Program-made: the position numbers and the translations under genes
Notes under the pieces: model-generated
Told to the model about the DNA's origin: nothing
What the model saw: only the letters and a program-made list of their open reading frames with translations
Database searches by the model: none
Shown: one piece after another, positions 25,140-37,079 of the stretch
How the letters are laid out: every line of letters begins with the position of its first letter
Position numbering within the stretch: position 1 is the stretch's first letter
DNA from: Neurospora intermedia
Taxonomy: Eukaryota > Ascomycota > Sordariomycetes > Sordariales > Sordariaceae
Assembly (NCBI GenBank): GCA_037102815.1
Contig: BTPP01000006.1
Coordinates: forward strand, 1,612,001-1,676,000
Reading direction: 5' to 3'
Length of the DNA: 64,000 nt

Positions 25140-27280
25140 ATAATAAACGAAGAGAGACGTCTATACTAATATTACTATTAAAGATAAGTATTTAGTAATT
25201 AGATTTACGAATATCTTAAGTATTAAGGTAGTTAAGGCTACCCTATAAATATATATAAATAATAGGTTAATAACCCTAAGGCTTCGTTAAGTACTTTAAG
25301 AAGTAACTTTAGTATTAATAGCGATAGTATAAATATCGGCCCCTACAATAGCCGGGAATAAAATTAAATTATATAAAATAATTTCCAACTATCGTATCGG
25401 TTATACTAATTAATATAATAGATTTTCTTTTTAATTTAGGATTATCTACCTATTAAAATAGGGGGGGGGTTGGGGGGTAATTTACGTCTATATATACAAT
25501 TCTTATTACCTTCTAAATAAATAAATTAACTCCTATATAAAGCATTAAGGACTATAATAGGGATAGACAATACTATATTAACCTTTATATACCTTTCTCT
25601 ATCTTCTTCTAAGTCCAATATTATAAAATAATTAAATATAAGATATAATACTTTATTATAGCCCCGTCTATTTCTAAAGCTAAATATTTTTTTTTTTTCG
25701 TTTTAATAGTTCGAGAGTATAAAATAGCGTTATCTATACTACTTTATTTATAGATATAATAAAATACAGGCTAAAATAAAAATATACTAAATATTTAATT
25801 ACTTATAGCCGAATCGGCTACGTACACCTATTTAATACTATTTTTAGAAATATAGAGTATTATAAAGCTAGTTAGAAGCTTGTAAGTATTAAGACTTAAA
25901 AGTATTTAGGTTATAGACTCTACCGGTAAGCCTATATACCTACAGCAAACGGGGCTCTAGCCAATTAATTATTAGAAATAGTACTAATAGCGATAATAAT
26001 AATAGTAGGCTATAAAAATTCGTACTATACGCTGGTATAAGATATACTAGCTATAGGGTTCTATATAATATAATAGTACTTTAATTAAAAGAAAGTAATA
26101 AAAATTAATATAAGAAACTAGAAACGTACCTTAAATATCCTACTAATAACTATTATAAAACTAAATAATATTATATTTTTTAAATTATTATAAACTACTT
26201 TAGCGTTAGATTTATAACTATAACCCCCGTTAAAACCTCCCAACGCTATATTAAAATTATTAAAATTACCGTATATTTTCTTCCTTACTTATTCCTCTAT
26301 TAGCTTATTTTAACGCTTTAACAAAGTTTTATAAGAAATACTATTTAAAATTGTACCTTACCCAATATTATTTATAATTAATACTCTAAATATATTTTTT
26401 GTATCTTAATATAATTTGAAAATATTTTTAATAACTAACTTATAACGCTATCTAAAAACGTAAAGAGAGCCACCCATATTAATACAATATAACTTTACTA
26501 TAATAGTAGTAAAAATAGGCTTATTCTTATCGATAACTATTATAATTTCCAAAGTATTAATAATTTCAACTAGGAGCGCTCACAGCCTATATACTCTCAA
26601 TAGGAATAATAAATATTTCGTAAACTTATTTAATAGTATTTAATCTTCTCTTTACAAACTTCTTCTTCTTTTTAATTACCCTTTTAAATTTACTTTATAA
26701 GGCCTATATAAATTTACTTTTAGTAATATTAATTAGCGCCGGCTATTACTCCTTTTTTATAATTTAATTTATACCCTATCTACTAAATTTAGCGTAAAGT
26801 AGTCTAAGAAAAAATACCCCCTATATAGTATCATCCACTTTTTTCTTCGTTCTAATAAGCCTCTTCTTACCTTTTCTATTTTTAAACAAATTCTACTCCT
26901 TATTTACTACTTTAAGGTCTAATATAAGAAGGATAATATTTATCTAGTATATTAACCCTCGAATAAACTTTTCTTATTTTATAAATATATATATAATTAT
27001 AATTAGTAAAAATAATACAATAATCCTACTAGCGCGGACGTACGCCCTATAGGGAAATTAAGGTGTATAAGAAGTTAGGTTAATGCTCCTTCTAAATTCG
27101 ATTCTAGCGCTAAAGGCTATAACTTCTATTTTTCGAGAATTTAATTATATAAAAGTATATTCCTTCAAAACCAATTATATAATAACGCCTAATAAAGAAA
27201 GGTAAAAATATACTACATATATTATATAGCAAGAGGGCCCCTTATAATTATACGCAGCAATTTATCCTATATACCCTAGT
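25140..27280. other. RIP-degraded repeat, nothing recognised
   Basis: Mutated AT-rich DNA. A + strand stretch at about 25.14-25.43 kb is fairly open (for example IRFTNILSIKVVKA and ISAPTIAGNKIKLYK) but belongs to no family I know. A copy of the AGCCGAATCGGCT palindrome lies at 25807-25819. Confidence 0.4.
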
Positions 27281-27284
27281 CGAA

Positions 27285-27480
27285 GATAAACTATATCCTT
27301 AATACTATATACCTATAGCCTTTAAAGTTATATAATTAATTAAATAATTAAAATTAATCCGGCAATTATTATTGTAGTAATAAAGCTAAAACTATTTAAC
27401 TATTTAACGAACGTATATTAATAGTAATTATAGTTACAATAGTCCTACAGCTAAATAATAATCGTAGTAAGGCTAGCTAT
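27285..27480 (+). repeat. Dispersed repeat family 1, copy B
   Basis: Contains ACTATATCCTTAATACTATA, AATTATTATTGTAGTAATAA and TTAACGAACGTATATTAATA followed by GTTACAATAGTCCTACAGCT, matching copy A in order and orientation. Confidence 0.5.
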
Positions 27481-27489
27481 ATAATAAAA

Positions 27490-29810
27490 ATTAAATTAAT
27501 TCTAATATTTTAAACTTAAGCCTCCAAATCCTCGGGGTAGTATAAGGATAACTACTTATTAATTACCTCTACGAAGAAAGAAGAGTAAAGACTGTAAATA
27601 TATTTATATTAAATAGAAGGGAAATAATTCTTTATACTAGGAATTTAAAAAAAAGTTTCCCGGAAATTTTATAAAAGAGCCTGCAAATCGGTAGAAAGTT
27701 AGAATGAACCTTAGAAGGCCAACGGAGAGTATATATAGTAAAGATATATATATATATAGAAATACGGCCGTTTAGAAACAAAATTAGGGAAAATTTTCGT
27801 ACTAAATATAGAACCGCTTCGCGGACGAAGCCTAATTAAAGTATTACTATATATACCTCTATAAGATACTCCAACTTCCGGTATCCGCCGCCCTACTAAT
27901 ATCCTTAGTTTAATTCCGATATAGGCTTATTATTTCCGGTAGAGGAAGTATTTATATATAGATAATATTTAAGTAAATAGTAATTAGGGGGAGGGTACAA
28001 ATATTATTTATTATATATATAATTCTTTTTAACTTCTCGGACTATTTCTATATACCTATATACCTATTTATTAATAATATATAGCGGTTCTTACAATTTC
28101 TCAATCCCTCTATAGTATTATACTAATAGTATAACCTATTATAATGCATTCTTCATCACGGTCGGCTCGCATCTAGAAATTCAAACTCTCGATTATATTA
28201 ATAGATTTAATAGTCCGGTTATCCCTATAGCTATTTATTACCAATTTAACGTCGTTTTTATATCGTTCGTAATTATTTAGCTGAAGCGGTATAGAATAAA
28301 AATTGAACGCTATATATATTAAATAGGGTTAAATCCTTTCGTACGCCCTCTACTACTCTATTATATCCTTAACTATATAAACCTTGCCCTAAAAATAATT
28401 ATTCGTTTAATACCTATTACCTATTTCTAATAGAAGCGAATTAAAATCTAATAAAACAGTTATATTACTTCCAATAGGGTAAAAGTATCTATTATTAGTA
28501 ATACTAAATTACTATTAGTTTATAAAAATTAATATATCCCTTATAATTATATTTTTATACCCCCTTTCCTAAATAGCCTAGAAATTATTAAAGATAATTC
28601 TATATTCGTCGGGGTAATACTTTAAAATCTATTACTTACGGAATTTAAAGTATAAAATATATATATTTTAATATACTTTACTCTATTATATTTTACTTCG
28701 ATACTCCCTAAATTTATTAAAGGTCCGCTTAATTATAGTATTAATTACTTTCCGGCGGTAATTATTTATATCGCGTAGGTAAACCTCGGATCTAATATAA
28801 TTGTTATTATTAAGCTTAGCGTAGGTAAAATAGTTTTTAAAAGTAATTATATTATTAAAATAAAAGCGAATATAATTAAGAACGGCTATATTATCCAAGT
28901 ACCTCTCCTTTATTTCCCGTAGGGTTTACATTAGGTAAGTAAGGTTAAGTATTACTACTAATAGGCCTTAGTTAAATAAATCGAAAGTTTTTATAAAACC
29001 CTAAATTAATTATAATACTTCTAATATTCCTATAATAATAAACTAATCGTCGGTACTAACGTTATTCTCTCCTAATAATTGTAAGGATAGGTCGGAATTA
29101 CTAATAATTTCGGTTATATATTTATTAAGGGTCTTATAAAATTTCTAAACGTATTAAATTATTTAATAATTAAAATACTATTATAGAATACTATTAGGAA
29201 TAATATTAAGAAGGGGAAATAGGGTATCGTCCTCTATAGTAGCGTTGTACTAGGATTGTATATTATTATAAAGGGCCTAATTATAGTTATAATAAACTAT
29301 TTTTTAGAGTCTTATATAATATTAGGGATTCTAATAGATAAATTAAATTAAATTAAAAAGCCGATTAAACGGGCTAATATTATATTACTATTGAATTAAT
29401 ATATTATCTTCGACCGGGGATAATTAATTATACCGATTATTATAGTTGGAAATAATAATTATCCCTCCTTGTATAGCGGCCTCTACGCTGGTATTAAGAA
29501 TATAATTAATATAATATAAACGGCGCTCTACTACTTCGTTCTTAATTTAACTAACATTTAGGTTAAAATTAAAGCTTTAAAGAATATAATAAATATAATA
29601 ACTATTAGTCTCTATATTATTACTAACTAAGTAGAGTATATTATCGTTAATTAAATTTAATTATTCTATTATTTAGACGATTCTAATAATAATATTCTTA
29701 TTACTATACCCCCCGTATACCTCCTAAATATTAATTATATTATTCTTAATAATATAATAGTAATTTATATAATATATAAAGATTGAGAATATAGGTAGAC
29801 TATTTAGTAA
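27490..29810. other. RIP-degraded sequence with a small less-mutated patch
   Basis: No gene recognised. At 28141-28195 the sequence briefly regains CpA/TpG (GCATTCTTCATCACGGTCGG), possibly a junction between elements. A 70-codon minus-strand frame at 28686-28898 has no ATG start and no recognisable domain. Confidence 0.4.
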
Positions 29811-29814
29811 GGTT

Positions 29815-30340
29815 TATAAATCGAACGAAATATACTTTTTAAAGGGTAAATTAATTAATTACTATTTTAAACGGTTTAAGTAAAGTTTATATGCCTTTCG
29901 AATTTATATAGCTAAAAAATCGGCCGAATTGGGTAGTAGCTTATCGGTTATATTACAGTCTATAAAACCCAATAATTATCGAAAGGCCGGATTTTCTATA
30001 ATCGAAAAGGGGATCTTCGTACTAACGACTATATCCGCTAATTATTAGTAGAACTTTTCGGTTAATATTTTAATAATTTCTATATTAATTATATTAATAT
30101 TTATTAATATTTAATAATAGCTTTCGGGTAGTAAATTATTAAAAATAGTAAAAGATTTAATATTAATAACTATACTTCTAGGTAGGTACTTAGATTATAT
30201 TAACCAAATTAGAAATAAAGAAGGTTACCCTATATATATTTCTTTCGAATTTAATTATATATACCTAGAGCTAAGTAATAATTAGGCTAATATATTAACG
30301 TACCTATATTAATATTATTTCTATGTAGTTTACTAATTAT
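29815..30340 (+). pseudogene. Anonymous coding relic
   Basis: A run of fairly open, protein-like + strand sequence (for example FRIYIAKKSAELGSSLSVIL and KAGFSIIEKGIFVLTTISANY-like, then GRYLDYINQIRNKEGYP). No domain could be assigned. A transposon-encoded protein is most likely given the setting. Confidence 0.35.
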
Positions 30341-30344
30341 TGTC

Positions 30345-31825
30345 TCTATTATTTAATACTAGTATAGTAGCGTGTACTCGGTATAAACCATTAGTACTAT
30401 AATAGCGGCGCTAAAGTATAGAAGTAGGTAGGTACCTAGGTATTTATATTATAATCGTTATAATAAGTATACACTTATAAATAATAACCTATTTAATACG
30501 TAAAATTGAATACGATAGTATAATACAATTGTTTATACTATTTATAACAAAGGTAGAAATTAATATAATATTTTAAAAAATATTAGGATTGGTATATAAT
30601 ACGTAGAGGTAGAGTATTAGAAAATCGTTTTTAGTTTCTCAGAATTTAAACCTAAACGCCCTCCCAACCGCCTAAGCCTAAGCCTACTTACTAAATTTAT
30701 ACCTTTTAATATTATTTAATATTATTAATTAATAGTTTATTATACTTAATAAGATTATTTATAGAATTCCTACCCTATACTCTAACCTATATTATTCCAA
30801 CCTTCCAACCTTCGAGTTTTATCTGCTCGATATTATTAATTTCTCTATCCCCTTATTAGACCTACCCCTATTTACCCCCCTAGTCTTCCTATTAAGAGTA
30901 TAGCTCTAATTATATAAGACTACTTTTAAAGAGGTTTCTAATCGACTTACCCTATACAAATATTATTACCTCTAATTTATAAAGGTAATATAGAAAGCAG
31001 TTTTTATATTACTAACCCCTCTTCGTTATAAAATCCTTTATTACTATATTAGTAAATAAGGTCGCCTTCTAAATATTTTAATATAATCTTTAATATTTAA
31101 TCTATTAAATAATATATATTTCTAAAGGTAGAGTAGAGGTAGCTAAATAATTATAGAAAATATCTTACTTTAAAATAATAAAAAAGAAAATTTAGCTATA
31201 TATTGAGTAAAGCTACTATATATACTACTTTTACTCTATAGGCTTTTATTTTATCTAAATCTCGTTTAGAAAAGTAAATTAATTACTAACTTTAATACAA
31301 TAGAATATATAGGGCACTTCCATCCTTTTCCTACCTAAGTAATTAATCCTCCCAATCTCCTATAGAAGTATTAATATCTATTTCGTACTTTATATAAATT
31401 ACCTCTTCTATTCCCTAAGCCCCGCCGTACTCTTATTTCTCAATTAAATTTAATAAATCCTTTAATTTATAAAATAATATTTTAATTATACTACTCGCTT
31501 CCTATTCGCTTACTATTATAGGTAGTAATTTATACTTCTTCTTTATTATCCTCTCTTTATATTAGGAAAAGAGAATATATAATAATTTATAGGCAATCGA
31601 TAGAATGTATACTTAATTATAGGTAAATATTACTCTTAATACGAACCAGATTATCGTTTTCGAATTCGGCGTATAGGTTAAAAAAAAGGTATTTTAAATA
31701 ATAATTAAATATTATTAAGTATAATTACTTAGAACGGTATATACGTATAATAAGTTATAGAATAACGTTATTAGTTTTAATAATTCTTCGTCTAAAGAAG
31801 TATAATAACCTAAAACGGTTAATTA
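30345..31825. other. RIP-degraded sequence, nothing recognised
   Basis: Mutated AT-rich DNA without a recognisable domain, repeat or RNA gene. Confidence 0.4.
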
Positions 31826-31829
31826 AAGA

Positions 31830-32020
31830 TGTAAACTAGGATAGAAATATTAAATTAGTATTACTATAATTATAATTGCTAATTAATATACGCTCTCTAA
31901 TTGGCTAAACCGTTTAACCTTACTATTACTATAATAGTTATCGGGCTAATATACGCTCTCTTATTAACTATATACTACCGGAGGCTCCGGTTATATATAC
32001 TAAGGATACGGCTCACCCTC
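31830..32020 (-). repeat. Dispersed repeat family 1, copy C (inverted)
   Basis: Read on the minus strand it gives GAGCCGTATCCTTAGTATAT, CCAATTAGAGAGCGTATATT and GCAATTATAATTATAGTAAT, matching copies A and D. It is the only inverted copy found. Confidence 0.5.
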
Positions 32021-32462
32021 GTTTATAGAATAAACCGCTACGCATAAATTCTACATAAATTCTATAATTTCCCTTCTTCTTTATACAATTATATAAATTA
32101 TATTCTACTCTATATATTTAATATTACCTTACCCCATAATAAGTAACCGTTAAACCGCAAAAAGCGATCCTTACTAAATTCTTTGGACGCTTATAGGATA
32201 TTTAAACTTTTACTAATATCGAAGAGGAAATGTACACTACCTCTTAAATATATTTAACGTCGATCCTTATTTTAAATTAAAAGGTTAAATATATTAAATT
32301 AAAATAATTACCTAATTACTAATTGTAATTTAACCTACTCAAAACTATTAAACTCAAAATAACCTACTTAGGAGAATCGATCTTAGGGGCTAATTTATAA
32401 AAATTTATAAACTAGTAGGATAGTTTTTATACTATCCTTCTAAGGTTAATTCTATTAATAGG

Positions 32463-32600
32463 TTATAACCCTTATAGGGAGTCAACTACCCTTATAGGGA
32501 ATTAACTACCCTTATAGGGAATTAACTACCCTTATAATAAATTAACCGCCCTTATAAAGAATTAACCACCTTTATAAAGAGCTAGTTACTTTTATACGAA
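32463..32600 (+). repeat. 20-bp tandem repeat, about 7 copies
   Basis: The unit AACTACCCTTATAGGGAATT repeats head to tail. The first copies are nearly identical and later ones drift by transitions. The core CCCTATAAGGG-like word is close to a palindrome. Confidence 0.88.
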
Positions 32601-33399
32601 GTTAAGTATTTTATCTATTATTTAAAAAGCTAATATAACTTTCTATACTACTTTATAGGTATTCGGATTTAAAATTATTTTTAAAAGGAAAATTAATAAA
32701 TAGCAAAGTTTATTTAAATTAAATTAAGGAGTAAAATAATTCCTCTTCCTCGCTATAAAGTATATTATTTTCGGGTATAGGCTCGCTTTAATAGAATTTT
32801 AATTTAAAGAAGCGTAAAGACCTACAACGGTTAATTAGAAATATAGGCTAGAATAGGGATATTAAACTAATTAATATTTATTATAAAAGCTCCGGCTATA
32901 GTTTAGGCGGGTATATTATTTCTTTAAAGATACCGTTCTCCGGCTAGGGATAGTATATTTAGTTTAATTAATTATAAAAACTAAAGGTCCTATTAAAGGC
33001 CCTATTAGGCTAATTAGTAATAGCCAATATAGAAGTACTAATACTATCCAAATTTACTTTCTTTTAATATTAGTTAATACTCTTTCTTTATTCCCTAATA
33101 AATGTAGGAGCTTATAATACTAAATCCTATAAATAGTAAGAATGAAGTGTAGGAGTAAATAAATAAAATATAAATAAAAGTTAAATTATTAGGTAGATAG
33201 AAATTTATATATAGTTAATAATAATAATAATTAATAGTTAAAGATTTTATAAGGTAAAAGTATAGCGAAGTATTGAAAGATAGTATTTTGCGGGTATATA
33301 CTTCTATATAACTTCAATTAATTCAAATAAATAATTAAAGTAATTAAATTAATACTTATATCCAAGATTTAATATCCTACTAATATACTACTACTATTA

Positions 33400-35140
33400 A
33401 ACGAATACGTCTTTTAAAAGTTACTACCTACCTATAGTATACTCCTACCTCCCGGTTATAAATAGTCCAATTATCCCAAACTCCTTTAAATTTACCCAAT
33501 TAGAAATTATCGAACCCTCTTACCCGGCCTTCTAAATCTAAACAAATATTTTCTTATACTTTACTATATTTATTAATTAAATAATAATCTAAATAATACC
33601 TTAACCGACTTTAAAAAATATATTAACCCTACCCCTAGTAATAGTAGAAGATTTAATAGTACTACTAAATTTTATATTATTATATCTAAAAAGAATATAA
33701 ACCTTATAGAATTATTTATAGTTAAATTAAAACCCTATATATTATATACCTATAATAAATCCCTACTTATATAGGAAATTCCCAAGCGTAAACTTCGTCG
33801 GTAATCGCTAATTAATAAAAGTAAAACTATCCAAATCTCATTTCCTAAAACTAATATAATAAAAAAAATACATCTCCTAAGACTACCCTAAAGAAGAAGA
33901 TACATTTCCTAAGGCTATTATAAAGAAGAAGATAGAAGAAAATACATTTCCTAAAACTAGTATAATAAAAAAGATACATCTCCTAAAACTACCCTAAAGA
34001 AGAAAATATATTTCCTAAGGCTACTATAAGGAAGAGGATATATTTCCCAAAATTACTATAAGGAAAAAAATAGAAAAAGATACATTTCTTAAAGCTAGTA
34101 CAATAAAGAAGATATATCTCCTAAAACTATTACTACTAAACGAATATATATTTTAAAACTACTATAATAAAGAAAATACCTTTATTACTCCCCCTTTATA
34201 CTATTAATATACTATAATCTACCTATAGGTAATTAGTTTCTAGTTATTCTATTTTAATTATATACCCAACTTTAATTTTTACCTTCCTTAAAAGTAAATA
34301 TAATTATAATTAGAAAATACTATCCCCCTCCCTTATACATTTAATATAGTAAGGAGGGACAATATCTTTTAACTATAAATTTATATAGCAGCAAACCTTC
34401 CTAAATATTATATACTAAATAGAGGAAGTATTATATTAATTTTAATAGGAGTATTTTACCTCCCTATATTAATATCCGTACTATAAGGATAATACTTAAA
34501 TTAATTAACTATATTAATTACTTATTAATATAGTAAAGGTATAAATTATTCTATACTATCTTATTTATACCTTGCTTAATACTATATTTTTATATCTACG
34601 TCCTACTCTAAATCTTTATCAAATTCTAATATATCTCTAGGATCGGGGTCGTTAGGATAATCCGTATCAACCAAATTACTCTATTCGATCTTACCTCCAC
34701 CCTCTACAAATTCCTTTATATATTGTACCTTCTTTCCTTTTTATTATTAGTACTATTTTAGAAATACTCTATTTTTAATAACTTTATACTAAAGCCGGTA
34801 TTAATATTTAATAGTATTAATTATAGTAGTAAATAAATATATTTATCCCTTAAAGGATATAGGCTTATAGGATTTAAATACGTTATATATAGGAGAAGAA
34901 GAGTAAATACTTTAAGCTAGTCGGCGATTAAATATTAGGTTCTACTAATTTGTACTAGTCTAAAATAGTACCTTTATATCGGTTTATATTTTATTAATAT
35001 ATTAGTATATATTTTCTACCTTCTACGTCCAAGCCTTCCTACGTATATAGAAATCGTTAAACTACAATTAGACCTATATATTAAATAGGCCAAAAACGCA
35101 ATTATTAAGCCTACTTTATTGTACACTCTCTAATTTACTT
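33400..35140 (+). pseudogene. Long anonymous coding relic containing an 11-residue repeat array
   Basis: The + strand stays unusually open for AT-rich DNA, first with a Ser/Asn/Pro-rich part (about 33.46-33.83 kb), then the 33-bp array, then a more hydrophobic part. It suggests one ancestral coding sequence of over 500 codons, but no catalytic motif or known family could be recognised. Confidence 0.33.
33830..34190 (+). repeat. 33-bp tandem repeat, about 9-10 imperfect copies
   Basis: The unit ATACATCTCCTAAGACTACC plus CTAAAGAAGAAG recurs at 33-bp steps with a few short insertions (AGAAGAA). The period is a multiple of three, compatible with a repeated 11-residue peptide in the ancestral frame. 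Confidence 0.8.
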
Positions 35141-35549
35141 AAAAAGGGTAAAGATAGAAAATATTAATTATATAAATAAAGTTAATAATATAAAGGTAAA
35201 TATACGTTACTTATTAGTTAATAGAATATATAGTATTAATTTAAGAGGCGATAGTACCCGCGGTTAGTTAAAGAAAGATATATCGGATATAAATATAAAT
35301 ATAAACGCTATTTATAAATATATTAACGAATATAATAAAAATATAATTTAAAATATACAACGGATGCTTATAGAAAATAATTAAATCGAATCTATATCCG
35401 ACGTTTTTAATCTAAAGAAAGTAAGGCTACTTCTACCTATCTAAGATATAATTTATCTAAATTAAATATTTTAATATATATCTTCACTTCTATACAGTTA
35501 ATTTCGACCCTACCTATATAATTTACCTACTTATTTATATAATAATTAA

Positions 35550-36240
35550 TTACCTACCTCTATACCTAACTAGCTTCCTTTATATATAAATAACCGTCCC
35601 CCTACTACGGCTCTTCTAATAAATAGTAACCTTTCTAAATCTCTTCTAATAAAAGTACTTACTATTTAATTTACCTAATATTTATATAATAATTTACATT
35701 AATAGTATATAGCCGGCTTCCTTTATATATAAGTAACGGCCCTCCAAATATACTTCTTTTAATAATTAATATTCTTTATATATATTAATAGCCTTTAACT
35801 TAAATATATATACCTAAATATAAGTATTTACCTAAGTATAGTAGGTAACTAGGTAATATTTATATAATAATCGATTGTATATAACCGGCTTCCTTTATAT
35901 ATAAGTAATAGCCCTCTAAATATATTTCTTTTAATAGTTAGCGTACTTTATACCTATTTATATATTAACCGCCTTTTACTTCTATTTATTTAGGTAAGTA
36001 AGTAATATTTACGTAATAATTAATTATATATAACCGGCTTCCTTTATATATAAACGATAGCCCTCTAAATATATTTTTTTTAATAGTTAGTATACTTTAT
36101 ACTTATTTATATATCAATAGCCTTTTACTTCTATTTACTTACTTCTAAATATATAAATAATATTTGTGTAATAATTGATTATATATAGCCGGCTTCCCTT
36201 ATATATAAGCGGCAGCCCTCCAAACTATACTATCCCCCCC
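35550..36240 (+). repeat. ~150-bp imperfect tandem repeat, 5 copies
   Basis: The block GCCGGCTTCCTTTATATATA, followed by a CCCTCYAAATATA stretch, starts near 35570, 35712, 35884, 36033 and 36188. Spacings are about 143, 172, 149 and 155 bp. Between blocks lie TTAATAGTTAGYRTACTTTAT and TAATATTTATATAATAAT. Confidence 0.8.
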
Positions 36241-36452
36241 CCCCTCTAAAAAAAAAGCGTACTTCTAAAGTGAATATTAATCTATATTATACTTTCCGCA
36301 GCTATCTCAACGTCGTTACCTATATTGTAATCTCGTACGTATAGTTTAGTACCTATATAATAGCTTGCCTCGTTATATCTTATACTACTAAGTAACTATA
36401 TACCTAATATAGGCTAATTCAATTTAGTCCGGCCTTATTAGTATACCTCTCT

Positions 36453-36459
36453 ACCCCCC

Positions 36460-36494
<35 letters not shown>

Positions 36495-36500
36495 CCTTTG

Positions 36501-36551
<51 letters not shown>
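36453..36551 (+). repeat. Pyrimidine run: C-tract followed by T(49)
   Basis: A nearly pure C-tract (36453-36496, with single T interruptions) is followed by TTTGTC and then 49 consecutive T (36503-36551). Such tracts lack CpA and so are RIP-proof. Read on the minus strand the T-run would be a poly(A) tail. The exact length in an assembly should be treated with caution. Confidence 0.88.
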
Positions 36552-36554
<3 letters not shown>

Positions 36555-36690
36555 GTATATATTCATTTTCACTCATATCAGACCGACTATAAACAATTTA
36601 AATCATAGATTTACGTCATATATTTTCAACCTCAACCGTTAGGTTGAAGTACTATCGAATTTGCCGGTTAATATTAAAGACTAATATTAG
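36552..36690. other. Small less-mutated patch with hairpin
   Basis: Directly after the T(49) run CpA/TpG reappear (CATTTTCACTCATATCAGACC). An 8-bp stem, TTCAACCT/AGGTTGAA, with an 8-nt loop lies at 36625-36648. A retroposed sequence in minus orientation with the T-run as its poly(A) is one idea; no family recognised. Confidence 0.35.
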
Positions 36691-36757
36691 AAACGATATA
36701 CCTCTCAGTATAATATATCTATATATAAAATTATTTCTAATCGCTTAGTTATATAAA

Positions 36758-36770
36758 ACCGATTCGGCTA
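36758..36770. repeat. Dispersed repeat family 2 copy, palindrome-like AACCGATTCGGCT
   Basis: One of four sites of the AGCCGAWTCGGCT word (the others are 25807-25819, 44097-44109 and 61801-61813), each in a TATATATA setting. Confidence 0.6.
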
Positions 36771-37079
36771 TATATAGTCGGTCTAATAGTCTTATATAGA
36801 ATAAAATTATTATTATTAATCGTATATCTAACCTATATAAATATATATTTATATATTTCCCTAATATTTACGTCCGAAGTATTTAATATCCTACTCTTTA
36901 CTAACTTATTTAATTAAATAAATTTATTCTTCTACCTTATATTATCTTCCCTATAAATATACCTACGATTTATTCTATCCGTCTAGGACTTTACTTAATC
37001 CTTTAATTACTAGTTAATTATATATTGAATATAACCCCCCCCCCTTCTACTATACTAAATATACCGCCGCTGTTATTAA

